Below, piece by piece: positions 8,904 to 16,417 of a stretch of 64,000 nucleotides of DNA. The stretch is taken from NCBI GenBank assembly GCA_035570275.1, contig DATMNI010000233.1:1-64000 (forward strand). The letters run 5' to 3'. Source of the DNA: DATMNI01 sp035570275. GTDB taxonomy: Bacteria; Acidobacteriota; Terriglobia; Bryobacterales; Bryobacteraceae. Position 1 is the first letter of the stretch. The number at the start of each line of letters is the position of its first letter. The notes beneath the pieces were generated by a model, which worked only from the letters and a program-made list of their open reading frames with translations, was not told where the DNA came from and did no database searches. A program made the translations under genes and the position numbers.

Positions 8904-9812
8904 CTACTTCTGCGTATCGTGGATTTCGGCGATATAGCCGCCCGGGAACTGCACCATAGCCGCGTTGCGGTGATCCGCTGCGTATGGTCCGGCGAGTATC
9001 GCCGCTCTAGTCGTCTTGGCTTTCGCCAGCGTGTCGGCCAAATCCGCGACTTCGTAACCGGTAAGCTCAAGTCCATACGGGAACGGGAGATGACCGTCAG
9101 TGACGTGCACGGTCAGGAGGCCGAATTTCGATTGGATTCGAATCCGCCGATACGTGTCCGACGCCCGCCCAATCTCGATGCCGGGCGCGTGTGGATCGTC
9201 GGAGATCACTTTACCGTGCGAGAAAGTGACGAAGCTATGCAGGAACGCGGCGGCTCTGTCGGCCGAAAGGTAGACGCGATTCTCGGGAATCGTCTGGAGC
9301 CCAGGATATGACGGCGGGGTCGTATGCCAGTACAGTTGCATGTTTACACCGCCGGGCCACTGAACGATCGCGTCCCGTCCGATCGGATCGTCGAACGGAC
9401 TGACCAGGATATCGGCGCCTGCAGCACGCGCGGCTCGCGTCGCGTCGTCGAGGTCGGTCACCAGATATCCCGTACGTTCCAGGCCAAAGGGGTACGGGAT
9501 CGGAGTCTTGAATCCGAACACCGATAGCGTGCCGGCCGGAGTCAAAACCAATTGCGACATGGTGCTGCTCGGGGTCGGTGTCACCGTGAAGACGCCTTGC
9601 TTCGTCGTGGTTCCTCCGAAGGTCGCAACGAGGCTCGTGACGAATCGGTCGAATTCTTCGGGCGCGACGTAGACATGCGTTGTATCGTACTGCGGACTCA
9701 CCGCGACGTCCTGATTAGCGGTCGCGGCGTAGGCGCTTTGATGCGGAACGTGGCCCAGGGATGCCGATCCGAGCCAAATGACGAGTGGTGCGACGAGTCT
9801 GGTGATGCGCAT
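8904..9812 (-). CDS. Exported two-domain VOC (glyoxalase/bleomycin-resistance-like) protein
   Basis: This 302-residue protein has a signal peptide (VAPLVIWLGSASLGHVPHQSAYA) and two related VOC-fold halves. The first ends FGLERTGYLVTDLDDATRAA with WPGGVNMQLYWHT. The second ends YGLELTGYEVADLADTLAKA with FPGGYIAEIHD. VOC proteins use paired beta-alpha-beta-beta-beta units to hold a metal or bind small molecules. The catalytic type is not clear, and the export signal is unusual for the fold. It sits between the amidohydrolase (21 bases away) and the porin, which suggests a periplasmic step or binding role for the same compound. Confidence 0.75.
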   Translation of the reverse strand: MRITRLVAPLVIWLGSASLGHVPHQSAYAATANQDVAVSPQYDTTHVYVAPEEFDRFVTSLVATFGGTTTKQGVFTVTPTPSSTMSQLVLTPAGTLSVFGFKTPIPYPFGLERTGYLVTDLDDATRAARAAGADILVSPFDDPIGRDAIVQWPGGVNMQLYWHTTPPSYPGLQTIPENRVYLSADRAAAFLHSFVTFSHGKVISDDPHAPGIEIGRASDTYRRIRIQSKFGLLTVHVTDGHLPFPYGLELTGYEVADLADTLAKAKTTRAAILAGPYAADHRNAAMVQFPGGYIAEIHDTQK

Positions 9813-9833
9813 AGAGTCTCCTTTCTGGGATCG

Positions 9834-11657
9834 CTAGAAAGCCCAGCAGAGGCAGCCAAAACCGCCCGTGCTCGGACATTCCGAATGCTTATGACCGTGG
9901 GTTCGCCTCATCGTTGGCCTCATCTGGGAGAAGGCATGCACCGGGGATGGTGCGGGCTTCGCATATCCGCCAAATTGGGCTACCGGAGACCAGTCCGGCA
10001 GAACTGGCGGCGGCGCCGGAGCCAGCGTCTCGAACTCCTCAGCCGCATAGACCGGCTTACCGCCCACGACGGTCAGGACCGATTCGAGCTGCTTTATCTC
10101 CTCATTGGGAATCGAGAAATAATCTGCCGATAGCACCGCCAGGTCTGCGAGCTGTCCGGGAACGATCGACCCCTTGGCGCCCTCTTCGGTCGAGAACCAA
10201 CTGCTGCCCACAGTCCAGAGCCGCAGCGCCTCCATTCTCTCCATACGATTCGCTTCGTCATACATGGACAAACCGCCGACGGTCTTCCCTGTAGTCAGCC
10301 AATATAGCGATACGAACGGGTTGTAGCTCGCGACGCGGGTGGCATCGGTTCCAGCTCCGACCGGCAAGCCTGAAGAGAGCATTTCACGAATCGGTGGCGT
10401 CCGCCGCAGCGCCGACTCCCCATATCGATCGCGGAAGTATTCGCCCTGGTACGCCATGCGGTGCTGAATCGCGATCCCTCCGCCCAGCGCCGCGATGCGT
10501 TCGATGTTCCGTTTCGAAATCGTCTCAGCGTGATCAATGAACCAGTGCAATCCCTTTAGGGGAACCTCGCGGTTCACAGCTTCGTACACATCTAAAGCCC
10601 GAGTGATGGATTCGTCATATGTGGCGTGGAGACGAAACGGCCATTTGTTTTGAGCGAGAAGAGTGACCACCGGCTTGAGTTCCTGCTCCATCGAGGCTGG
10701 AAGGTCCGGCCGTGGCTCCAGGAAGTCTTCAAAATCCGCAGCGGAGAAAACCAGCATTTCACCGGCGCCGTTGTGGCGAAGGTAATCGTCACCCTGCCGG
10801 GACTTCACCATGCCAGTCCAGCGTTCGAAGTCTGCCAACTCGCCTTTGGGTTTCTGCGTGAAGAGATTGTAGGCAATGCGGACCGTCAACTGGCCCCGTT
10901 CGTTCAGTTGTTCGACAATCTCATAGTCTTCCGGATAGTTTTGAAATCCGCCACCTGCATCGATGACGCTGGTGATCCCGAACCGATTCAGCTCACGCAT
11001 GAAATGACGACTGGAGTTGACTTGATATTCGGGCGGCAGCTTCGGCCCCTTGGCAAGGGTGGAGTAGAGGATCATCGCGTTCGGCCGGGCGATGAGGGCC
11101 CCGGTCGGATTGCCGGCCGCGTCGCGAACAATTTCGCCCGCTGGCGGATTCGGCGATTCCTTGGTGTAGCCGACGGCCCGCAGGGCGGCGCGATTCAACA
11201 GCGCTTGATCGTAAAGGTGAAGCACGAACACCGGTGTGTCCGGCGCGGCCTTGTTCAACTCGTCCAGCGTCGGCATGCGCCGCTCGGCGAATTGAAACTC
11301 AGACCAGCCGCCCACCACCCGGACCCATTGTCCGGATGGGGTTCTCCGAGCCTGCTCTCGCAACATTCGCAAACCGTCCGCGAGCGACGGCACGCCATCC
11401 CAGCGAAGTTCGAGATTGTAGTTGAGCCCACCGCGAATCAGGTGAGTATGCGAGTCATTCAGGCCTGGGATGGCGGTCCGTTTGTTTAGATTGATGAGCT
11501 GGGTTTGATCGCCGCGGTATGCCATCACCTCGCGATCGGTTCCAACAGCGAGAAACTTTCCGTCGAGAACGGCAACGGCCTGGGCGAAGGACCGCTGCTC
11601 GTTCTGCGTAGCGATTTTGCCGTTATAGGCAATGAGATCTGCGGTTTGGTGGCTCAT
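9834..11657 (-). CDS. YtcJ-like metal-dependent amidohydrolase
   Basis: This 607-residue protein belongs to the Amidohydro_3 (YtcJ-like) group. The metal-binding DSHTH motif lies at residues 68-72 after a short beta-sandwich, a LKGLHWFIDHAE block supplies the later histidine, and GAGTDATRVASYNPF supplies the catalytic Asp region. The family hydrolyses C-N bonds of small amides or cyclic compounds; the substrate here is unknown. There is no signal peptide. It is seven bases downstream of an isochorismatase-like gene. The last 25 residues (His/Cys-rich, ending GFGCLCWAF) extend past the usual end and may be non-conserved. Confidence 0.83.
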   Translation of the reverse strand: MSHQTADLIAYNGKIATQNEQRSFAQAVAVLDGKFLAVGTDREVMAYRGDQTQLINLNKRTAIPGLNDSHTHLIRGGLNYNLELRWDGVPSLADGLRMLREQARRTPSGQWVRVVGGWSEFQFAERRMPTLDELNKAAPDTPVFVLHLYDQALLNRAALRAVGYTKESPNPPAGEIVRDAAGNPTGALIARPNAMILYSTLAKGPKLPPEYQVNSSRHFMRELNRFGITSVIDAGGGFQNYPEDYEIVEQLNERGQLTVRIAYNLFTQKPKGELADFERWTGMVKSRQGDDYLRHNGAGEMLVFSAADFEDFLEPRPDLPASMEQELKPVVTLLAQNKWPFRLHATYDESITRALDVYEAVNREVPLKGLHWFIDHAETISKRNIERIAALGGGIAIQHRMAYQGEYFRDRYGESALRRTPPIREMLSSGLPVGAGTDATRVASYNPFVSLYWLTTGKTVGGLSMYDEANRMERMEALRLWTVGSSWFSTEEGAKGSIVPGQLADLAVLSADYFSIPNEEIKQLESVLTVVGGKPVYAAEEFETLAPAPPPVLPDWSPVAQFGGYAKPAPSPVHAFSQMRPTMRRTHGHKHSECPSTGGFGCLCWAF

Positions 11658-11663
11658 TGAGTT

Positions 11664-12368
11664 TTACTTGTGCGCCAGGGCCGGCTCTGGGACTTCGTAT
11701 TTCGGGAACTCCGTTGCGGGCGCTCCGTGGACCATCGTGTAGGCGTATTCGACGCCAATTCCATAGGCTCCGAGGTGGTTTTTGACGACGTCCATAACGG
11801 CGTCATAGGTATCGCGCTGCGCCCAATCGCGCTGCCATTCGAGCATGGTCGAAAGCGCGGTCACCGGTTTCGCTCCGGCTTGAATCACGCGGCGCATGGC
11901 GTTGTCGTGATTCAATTGACTCACATCGCCGCAGCAATCTTCGGCGACATAAATCTCATAACCGTCGTGGATCGCCTGAATTGTGGGCAGAGCGATGCAG
12001 GTTTCCGTCCAGAGGCCCGCGAGAATGATCTTCTTCTTGCCGGTCTTCGCGATCGCGTTCACGAACTTGGGGTCATCCCAGGAGTTCATCGACGAGCGCT
12101 CGATGGGCTCCTGGCCTGGAAAAACGGCTTTGAGCTGAGGCCACATATTGCCGCTGAAGGACTTGGTTTCCACCGTCGTCAGGACAACCGGAACGTCGAA
12201 AATCCGGGTCGCCTTGGCGAGGGCTACCGTGTTGTTGATGATCGATTGCCGGTCGAAATTAGAGGTTCCGAACAACATCTGCGGCTGGTGGTCGATGAAC
12301 GCGACCGCGCAATTGTCGGGAGTAAGCAAACCTTTTTCGCTGCGTTTCATATGCTGTGTTTGTGCCAT
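11664..12368 (-). CDS. Isochorismatase-like cysteine hydrolase (YcaC-like)
   Basis: This 234-residue protein carries the family catalytic triad positions: Asp26 in FIDHQP, the Lys112/113 region (TGKKKIILAG) and Cys124 in LWTETCIAL. The isochorismatase-like superfamily includes nicotinamidase and YcaC hydrolases; the true substrate cannot be read here. It is the first gene of the minus-strand operon running to about 4 kb and abuts the amidohydrolase. A second paralogue lies at 59193-59819 beside a LysR regulator. A start at residue 7 (MKRSEKGLL) is also possible. Confidence 0.85.
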   Translation of the reverse strand: MAQTQHMKRSEKGLLTPDNCAVAFIDHQPQMLFGTSNFDRQSIINNTVALAKATRIFDVPVVLTTVETKSFSGNMWPQLKAVFPGQEPIERSSMNSWDDPKFVNAIAKTGKKKIILAGLWTETCIALPTIQAIHDGYEIYVAEDCCGDVSQLNHDNAMRRVIQAGAKPVTALSTMLEWQRDWAQRDTYDAVMDVVKNHLGAYGIGVEYAYTMVHGAPATEFPKYEVPEPALAHK

Positions 12369-12618
12369 TAATCTATTCCCTTCTGATCCAAACTCTTGCC
12401 ACCGCTCTCATCGTTCGAGGTTCACACGGACTAAGGCGGCTCTGCTCGTCCTCGCTGGCGAGCTATCTCCATGCATCGCGTTCCTCTTGTCGCGGAGGCC
12501 CGCGTCGCCTCGAAGACATTCTTCAACAGAGAAGAGCATCGTCTCAGCGGTTTCGTTGGCGCTCCAGGGGCAAAAAAGCAAGCCACACCAAACCGCTGCA
12601 AGACTTGCCTTTTTCCTA

Positions 12619-12735
12619 GGCGCTGCCGCAACCGCACTGAGCGGGTTGCACAAAAGTGAGCTGATCCACAAGGGTGTGAAGCCGGCCAATGTTCTGGTAA
12701 ATCCCGCGAGAGCTCAGATCTGGCTCATGAGGCGA
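12619..12735 (+). pseudogene. Remnant of a serine/threonine protein kinase catalytic loop
   Basis: Translation gives GAAATALSGLHKSELIHKGV followed by KPANVLVNPARAQIWLM. This is the catalytic loop of Hanks-type kinases (LHxxGLIHKDVKPANVLVN), with the catalytic Asp of HKD changed to Gly. Nothing of the N-lobe or the DFG segment survives. The fragment resembles the kinase head of large kinase/ATPase/GAF signalling proteins. It is plainly non-functional. Confidence 0.65.
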
Positions 12736-13190
12736 ATCTTGCTACCTCATTCCGGTCGAAATCGTATATGCTAGGTGGTGGTCGGGGTTGACGGCGAGCC
12801 ATCCTTTCGGTTTCCTGCGAGTGCGATGCAGCCCTGAAGGCGGATATAAGGAGAGGTTCAAATACAGCCTCAAGGCATGACGGCGATTGCCCTGCCGATG
12901 GCCCTCCTTGTCTACCGCGGCTTTCCTCGCTGCGGTGCTTGTTATATCTTCGCTTCCAGTTCTCCGGCGTACCGTTCCTCCTGGTCCTTGCGACCGATCG
13001 GTGCGCCGCTCGTGAGCCTGCGGGAAGCCCAACTAGGTCCAGTCTGGTTGAAGGAGACTGCCTATGCATTCCGTCCGTGATAACGCCAATCTTCGTGAAG
13101 GAGCTGCCGGTGAGGGCCGGCACAGCGACCAACCTATTCGATTCGCCGGATCAGTGCTTGGCGCAAAACGTCATATCTGTGCCTTCTTCC

Positions 13191-13243
13191 TCGGGATAAC
13201 AAAACGCTGTCGTTTCCTTAGGCTCGTCAAGACCCGGCACAGT
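13191..13243. repeat. 53-bp dispersed repeat, copy 1
   Basis: This segment (starting TCGGGATAACAAAACGCTGT, ending AAGACCCGGCACAGT) matches 19858-19910 with about five differences. On the minus strand both copies stay open and read T(V/A)PGLDE(P/R)K(E/D)TTA(F/L)CYP, with mismatches mostly giving similar residues. The pair may therefore be remnants of one coding sequence rather than a non-coding repeat. Confidence 0.6.
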
Positions 13244-13300
13244 CCATTCACCGTGTGCTCAGTTCGCCAGTGCCTATTGTCGGCAAACGGTCCGGCAAAG

Positions 13301-13963
13301 TTATGAACCGGTCTTGACTGTCGGGCTAAACGTTCTGTCAAGCAACCTTCTCGCTTCTTCGAGTTCCTGCCGGCTAATTGTGTGGGGCAACCCGGGGTAG
13401 CGTCTCAAGAGCACGTCCGCGCCTAACGCCGATAGAACATCAGCCGACTCTCGTACTCGCTGCCAAGGCACATGCGCGTCGGGATCGCCCGCGCCGAGAA
13501 AAGCGGGGGTACCGCTAAGGCTGCCAGTATAATGAAAGTCGGTTCCCGGCGGCCCGATCAAGCCGCCGGTGAATGCGATCAGTCCGCCGTAATTCGCCGC
13601 ATTTCTGGCGACGAACTCGGAGGCGAGACATGCCCCCTGCGAAAAACCTGCGATCACGATCTTGTCATGAGGAATTCCCTCGCGCGTGATGTTGCCAACA
13701 ATGTTCTTCAGCTTGTTGAGCGCTGACGTCAGCCAGGGCTCGTTCTGCTCAATCGGCGCGAGGAATGAATATGGATACCACGTGTTCTCGCCGGCCTGCG
13801 GCGCAGCGTACGCAAGCTCCGGATAATCGAGTTCGTCGCGTAGTTGGAGAATGTCTTCGGCGGAAGCTCCTCGGCCGTGAACGAGTATGATAGCGCCCGC
13901 TGCTTCACTGAGTTTGCGGCCTGCCGTCAGAACGGGCTGATCGCGATGTGGATCTCGCGTCAT
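13301..13963 (-). CDS. Phospholipase/carboxylesterase family hydrolase (MhqD-like)
   Basis: This 220-residue alpha/beta hydrolase has the nucleophile elbow GFSQGA, an acid in GDPDAHVPW and the catalytic His in GLPHTIS. An HGRGASAEDI oxyanion-region motif lies near the N-terminus. Length and motifs fit the small carboxylesterase group that includes Bacillus MhqD. Its start overlaps the stop of the ring-cleaving dioxygenase gene (ATGA at 13960-13963), the same pairing as the mhq dioxygenase/esterase genes. It is probably cytosolic and acts on ester products of quinone or electrophile detoxification; that role is inferred from context. Confidence 0.85.
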   Translation of the reverse strand: MTRDPHRDQPVLTAGRKLSEAAGAIILVHGRGASAEDILQLRDELDYPELAYAAPQAGENTWYPYSFLAPIEQNEPWLTSALNKLKNIVGNITREGIPHDKIVIAGFSQGACLASEFVARNAANYGGLIAFTGGLIGPPGTDFHYTGSLSGTPAFLGAGDPDAHVPWQRVRESADVLSALGADVLLRRYPGLPHTISRQELEEARRLLDRTFSPTVKTGS

Positions 13964-14913
13964 ACGGCTGCCTCCTGTGGAGAGGGCAACCGCACCGGTG
14001 GAAGAATGGCTTGCAATTTTGCGCGCTCAGGCTCCAGCCATGGCGGAAGCACGAGTTTTGTCCCGAGTTCCTCGGGCGCTTCATCAACGGCAAATCCTGG
14101 GGGATCCGTCGCGATTTCGAAGAGGATTCCGCCTGGTTCCCTGAAATAGATGGAGTGAAAATATTTTCTGTCCTTCACCGGAGACACACCGTACTTCAGC
14201 CGGGTAAGCTCATCGAGCCACTTGAGTTGTTGTTGGTCATCGGGAGTTCTCCAGGCGATATGATGCACGGTGCCTGCCAGGATGCGACCCGGTTGGCTCG
14301 CCGGAACGACATCCACCACTGCTGCTGATTCGCCAGAATCAACCGCGTACCGAAATCGCCCGCCGTCCTCCCCAACGAGCTTGAATCCCATCGTATTCGT
14401 TAGCAGGGCGGCAGTTTCAACTGGGTTCGCCTCAGCCAACGTCGCGCTATGGAATCCCCGAACGGCGAATTCGAGCGGCGGCCCAGCTTGATACGCTCGA
14501 TCGTCGCGTGCTGCCTTGGTGCCTACCAGCTCGACGGCCAGTCCATCGGGATCGGAGAAGGCGATGACTGGCTCATCGAATCGGTTGAATGGACCCTTAA
14601 AGGCGATGCGCCGCTCAGTCAATCGCGAGGCCCAGAAGTCGATGCCGGTCTCCGGGATTGCAAATGCGGTGTCGGTCACCTGACCGGTTCCCCGTCGGCC
14701 CTTAGGAGCGTCCGGCCAGGGAAAGAAAGTCAGGATCGTGCCCGGATGCCCGCCACCATCGCCATAATAGAGATGATACGTCCCGGGGTCGTCGAAGTTC
14801 ACCGTGAGTTTTATCAGGCGCAAGCCCAGGACGTTGGTGTAGAAATCGATATTCGTTTGAGGATCACCTGCGATCGCGGTCACATGGTGGATTCCGAGGA
14901 TTTGTTTGTTCAT
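13960..14913 (-). CDS. Ring-cleaving dioxygenase, VOC family (MhqO-like)
   Basis: I place the start at the ATG at 14913, which follows a GGAGGAGG Shine-Dalgarno; the longer frame to 14937 lacks one. The 317-residue product has two VOC modules. Metal-ligand candidates are His9/10 in LGIHHVT, a His in VHHIAWRT and a Glu in GGILFEIATDPPGF, a trio typical of extradiol dioxygenases. The family (MhqO, LinE/PcpA-like) opens catechol or hydroquinone rings with Fe(II). It is preceded by yceI and coupled to an MhqD-like esterase. Confidence 0.87.
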   Translation of the reverse strand: MNKQILGIHHVTAIAGDPQTNIDFYTNVLGLRLIKLTVNFDDPGTYHLYYGDGGGHPGTILTFFPWPDAPKGRRGTGQVTDTAFAIPETGIDFWASRLTERRIAFKGPFNRFDEPVIAFSDPDGLAVELVGTKAARDDRAYQAGPPLEFAVRGFHSATLAEANPVETAALLTNTMGFKLVGEDGGRFRYAVDSGESAAVVDVVPASQPGRILAGTVHHIAWRTPDDQQQLKWLDELTRLKYGVSPVKDRKYFHSIYFREPGGILFEIATDPPGFAVDEAPEELGTKLVLPPWLEPERAKLQAILPPVRLPSPQEAAV

Positions 14914-14938
14914 TTGCTTCCTCCTCCAAACCTGCAAA

Positions 14939-15520
14939 TTAGGCCTTCACCGCCTGGACTTCCAGGGTGATGGTCACTTCATCGCCCACCAGGAATCCGC
15001 CTGTCTCCAGAGCCGTGTTCCACGTCAACCCGAAGTCCTTCCGGTTGATCTTTGTGGCCGCTGACATGCCTATCCGCGTCTTGCCCCACGGATCTGTGGC
15101 CGGTGCAGTCGGCCCTTCTAATGCGAACGCGACCTTGCGGGTCACTCCGCGAATGGTTAGATTTCCTTCTACCGTCAGTTCACCGTCGCCTTTGGGGCTC
15201 ACACGTGTCGAGCTGAACGATAAAATCGGGAACGTCTGCACATCGAAAAAATCAGCGCTCTTGAGGTGCGCGTCCCGATCGGGATTGTGGGTGTTGATCG
15301 AGCCGGCTTCGATCGAGGCTTCGACCTGTGATTTAGTCACATCGTACTCGTCCAGCGAAATCACCCCGTTGATGGCGGAGAACTGTCCTTTGACATTGCT
15401 GATCATCATGTGTTTGACCTTGAATTCGGCGGTCGAGTGGACTGAGTCGATGTTCCAGGTCGTCGTTGGGGCTGCAATTGCGTTTGCTGCGCTCATTTCT
15501 GTTGCCTTCGTCCCTTTCAA
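14939..15520 (-). CDS. YceI family lipid-binding protein (cytosolic form)
   Basis: This protein of up to 193 residues matches the YceI lipocalin-like fold: WNIDSVHSTAEFKVKHMMIS near the start, GVISLDEYDVTKSQVEASIE, DAHLKSADFFDVQTFP and a DFGLTWN segment. YceI proteins bind long isoprenoid chains such as polyprenols or quinones. There is no signal peptide, so this copy is probably cytosolic. Starts at 15520 and 15496 (MSAANAIAAP) are possible. It lies downstream of marR and a palindrome, and upstream of the dioxygenase, which fits handling of quinones. Confidence 0.87.
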   Translation of the reverse strand: MKGTKATEMSAANAIAAPTTTWNIDSVHSTAEFKVKHMMISNVKGQFSAINGVISLDEYDVTKSQVEASIEAGSINTHNPDRDAHLKSADFFDVQTFPILSFSSTRVSPKGDGELTVEGNLTIRGVTRKVAFALEGPTAPATDPWGKTRIGMSAATKINRKDFGLTWNTALETGGFLVGDEVTITLEVQAVKA

Positions 15521-15529
15521 TTGGATTAG

Positions 15530-15562
15530 ATTCGTTTGAACGATATTCGTTGCAACAAATAT
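15530..15562. promoter_or_regulatory. Candidate MarR operator between marR and yceI
   Basis: The palindrome ATATTCGTTGCAACAAATAT at 15543-15562 pairs at nine of ten positions. A partial half-site pair, ATTCGTTTGAACGAT, lies next to it at 15530-15544. It sits 23 bases upstream of the yceI start and just after the marR stop. Size and symmetry fit MarR-family operators. Binding by the adjacent MarR is inferred. Confidence 0.55.
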
Positions 15563-15574
15563 TGTGGTAGGAGA

Positions 15575-16027
15575 TCAGACCGTTCGGCTCTGGCAGAGCG
15601 CTAGCAGTTCAGCCAGTATTTTCAATCGCTTACCGCCAAGATGTCCCAATTGCCTGCGATGGACATGCTGCACCGGCCCGTCCAGCCGGTCCACAAGCGC
15701 GATGCCTGCGGGGGTAATTTTGGCCATTACGGTTCGCCGGTCCAGCACCTGGCGCTGCCGCGAGATCAAGCCTCGCTTTTCGAGCCGGTCGAGCAGTCGC
15801 GTGATGTCGGGATCCCGGGTGATCAGCCGGTTCCCGATTTCGCCTGACGCAAGCCCGTCTGGAGACCCTCGTAGAATCCTGAGCACGTTATACTGTGTCA
15901 TCGACAGGTCCTCGGGCTTAAGCACTCTCGCCATGCCGCGCGTCAGGATATCGGTGGTCCGCAAGAGATCCAAAAACGCGCTTTCTTCCCGGCTCGGCTT
16001 CCGCACTGTTTTGCTCCGTTCGGTCAC
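15575..16027 (-). CDS. MarR-family transcriptional regulator
   Basis: This 150-residue protein has the MarR winged-helix layout: helices at about 40-80 (MTQYNVLRILRG, ASGEIGNRLITRDPDITRLL), a recognition segment and wing at 82-105 (LEKRGLISRQRQVLDRRTVM) and C-terminal dimer helices. It heads the group marR-yceI-dioxygenase-esterase, which matches the logic of the Bacillus MhqR quinone-stress regulon, where a MarR repressor is inactivated by electrophiles. No conserved redox cysteine is evident, so the sensing mode is unclear. Confidence 0.88.
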   Translation of the reverse strand: MTERSKTVRKPSREESAFLDLLRTTDILTRGMARVLKPEDLSMTQYNVLRILRGSPDGLASGEIGNRLITRDPDITRLLDRLEKRGLISRQRQVLDRRTVMAKITPAGIALVDRLDGPVQHVHRRQLGHLGGKRLKILAELLALCQSRTV

Positions 16028-16417
16028 GAGCCCACGTTATCCGTCCCAACGACTGTTGTCAAGACAGAGTTTTCGGCTTTAATTCAGGAACTTGGCTCAG
16101 TGATGTTTTTCCGGACATTGATCCATGCTTTCAATCGTCGCTGCCAGCGCAGGTTCCAGGGTACGGGGTTTCCCCGACCTCGACGGTGCCTCATTATCGC
16201 GTACGGAAGCCAAAAAGCCGGCCATGTCCCTAGAGAACACAAATCAATCGTCCCAGACGGTGTCGGCCCAGAGCGGTCGGCCCATCGGGGTTGCGGAGAT
16301 ATCCGGAAAATCGTAAAATGCGGGTTAACTTCGAACCGTGGTGCAAATGCGACGTCAAATTAGGAATGTAAGCCCAATGTCGCATTTAAGGCGATCGGGT
16401 TCGTCGCAAATCGTTCG
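16028..16417. other. Divergent intergenic region with an inverted repeat
   Basis: This 390-base spacer lies between marR and the AcoR/AraC-like activator. Two short plus-strand frames (16100-16363 and 16125-16316) overlap each other and resemble nothing I know. Near the activator gene an inverted repeat, AAATGCGAC at 16345-16353 and GTCGCATTT at 16379-16387, brackets 25 bases. It lies about 30 bases before the ATG and is a possible autoregulatory site. Confidence 0.45.

Larger units (their letters stand above)
12369..13300. other. Intergenic debris region between two minus-strand operons
   Basis: Over 900 bases here hold no intact gene that I can support. They contain a kinase remnant (12619-12735) and one copy of a 53-bp repeat (13191-13243). 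Several overlapping minus-strand frames of 90-135 codons between 12725 and 13132 have protein-like patches (for example AVFEPLLISAFRAA) but share the same DNA and match no family I know. The operon promoter for the gene ending at 12368 should lie in its first ~100 bases. Confidence 0.5.

Noticed and set aside
12725..13132. Possible protein gene of 135 codons on the minus strand
   Set aside because: Another minus-strand frame covers the same DNA with equally protein-like patches, neither has a ribosome site or family, and remnants lie on both sides.
16334..16360. GGTTAAC box before the AcoR/AraC-like gene as another copy of the element
   Set aside because: The sequence 17 bases later (ATGCGAC) does not match the second box.
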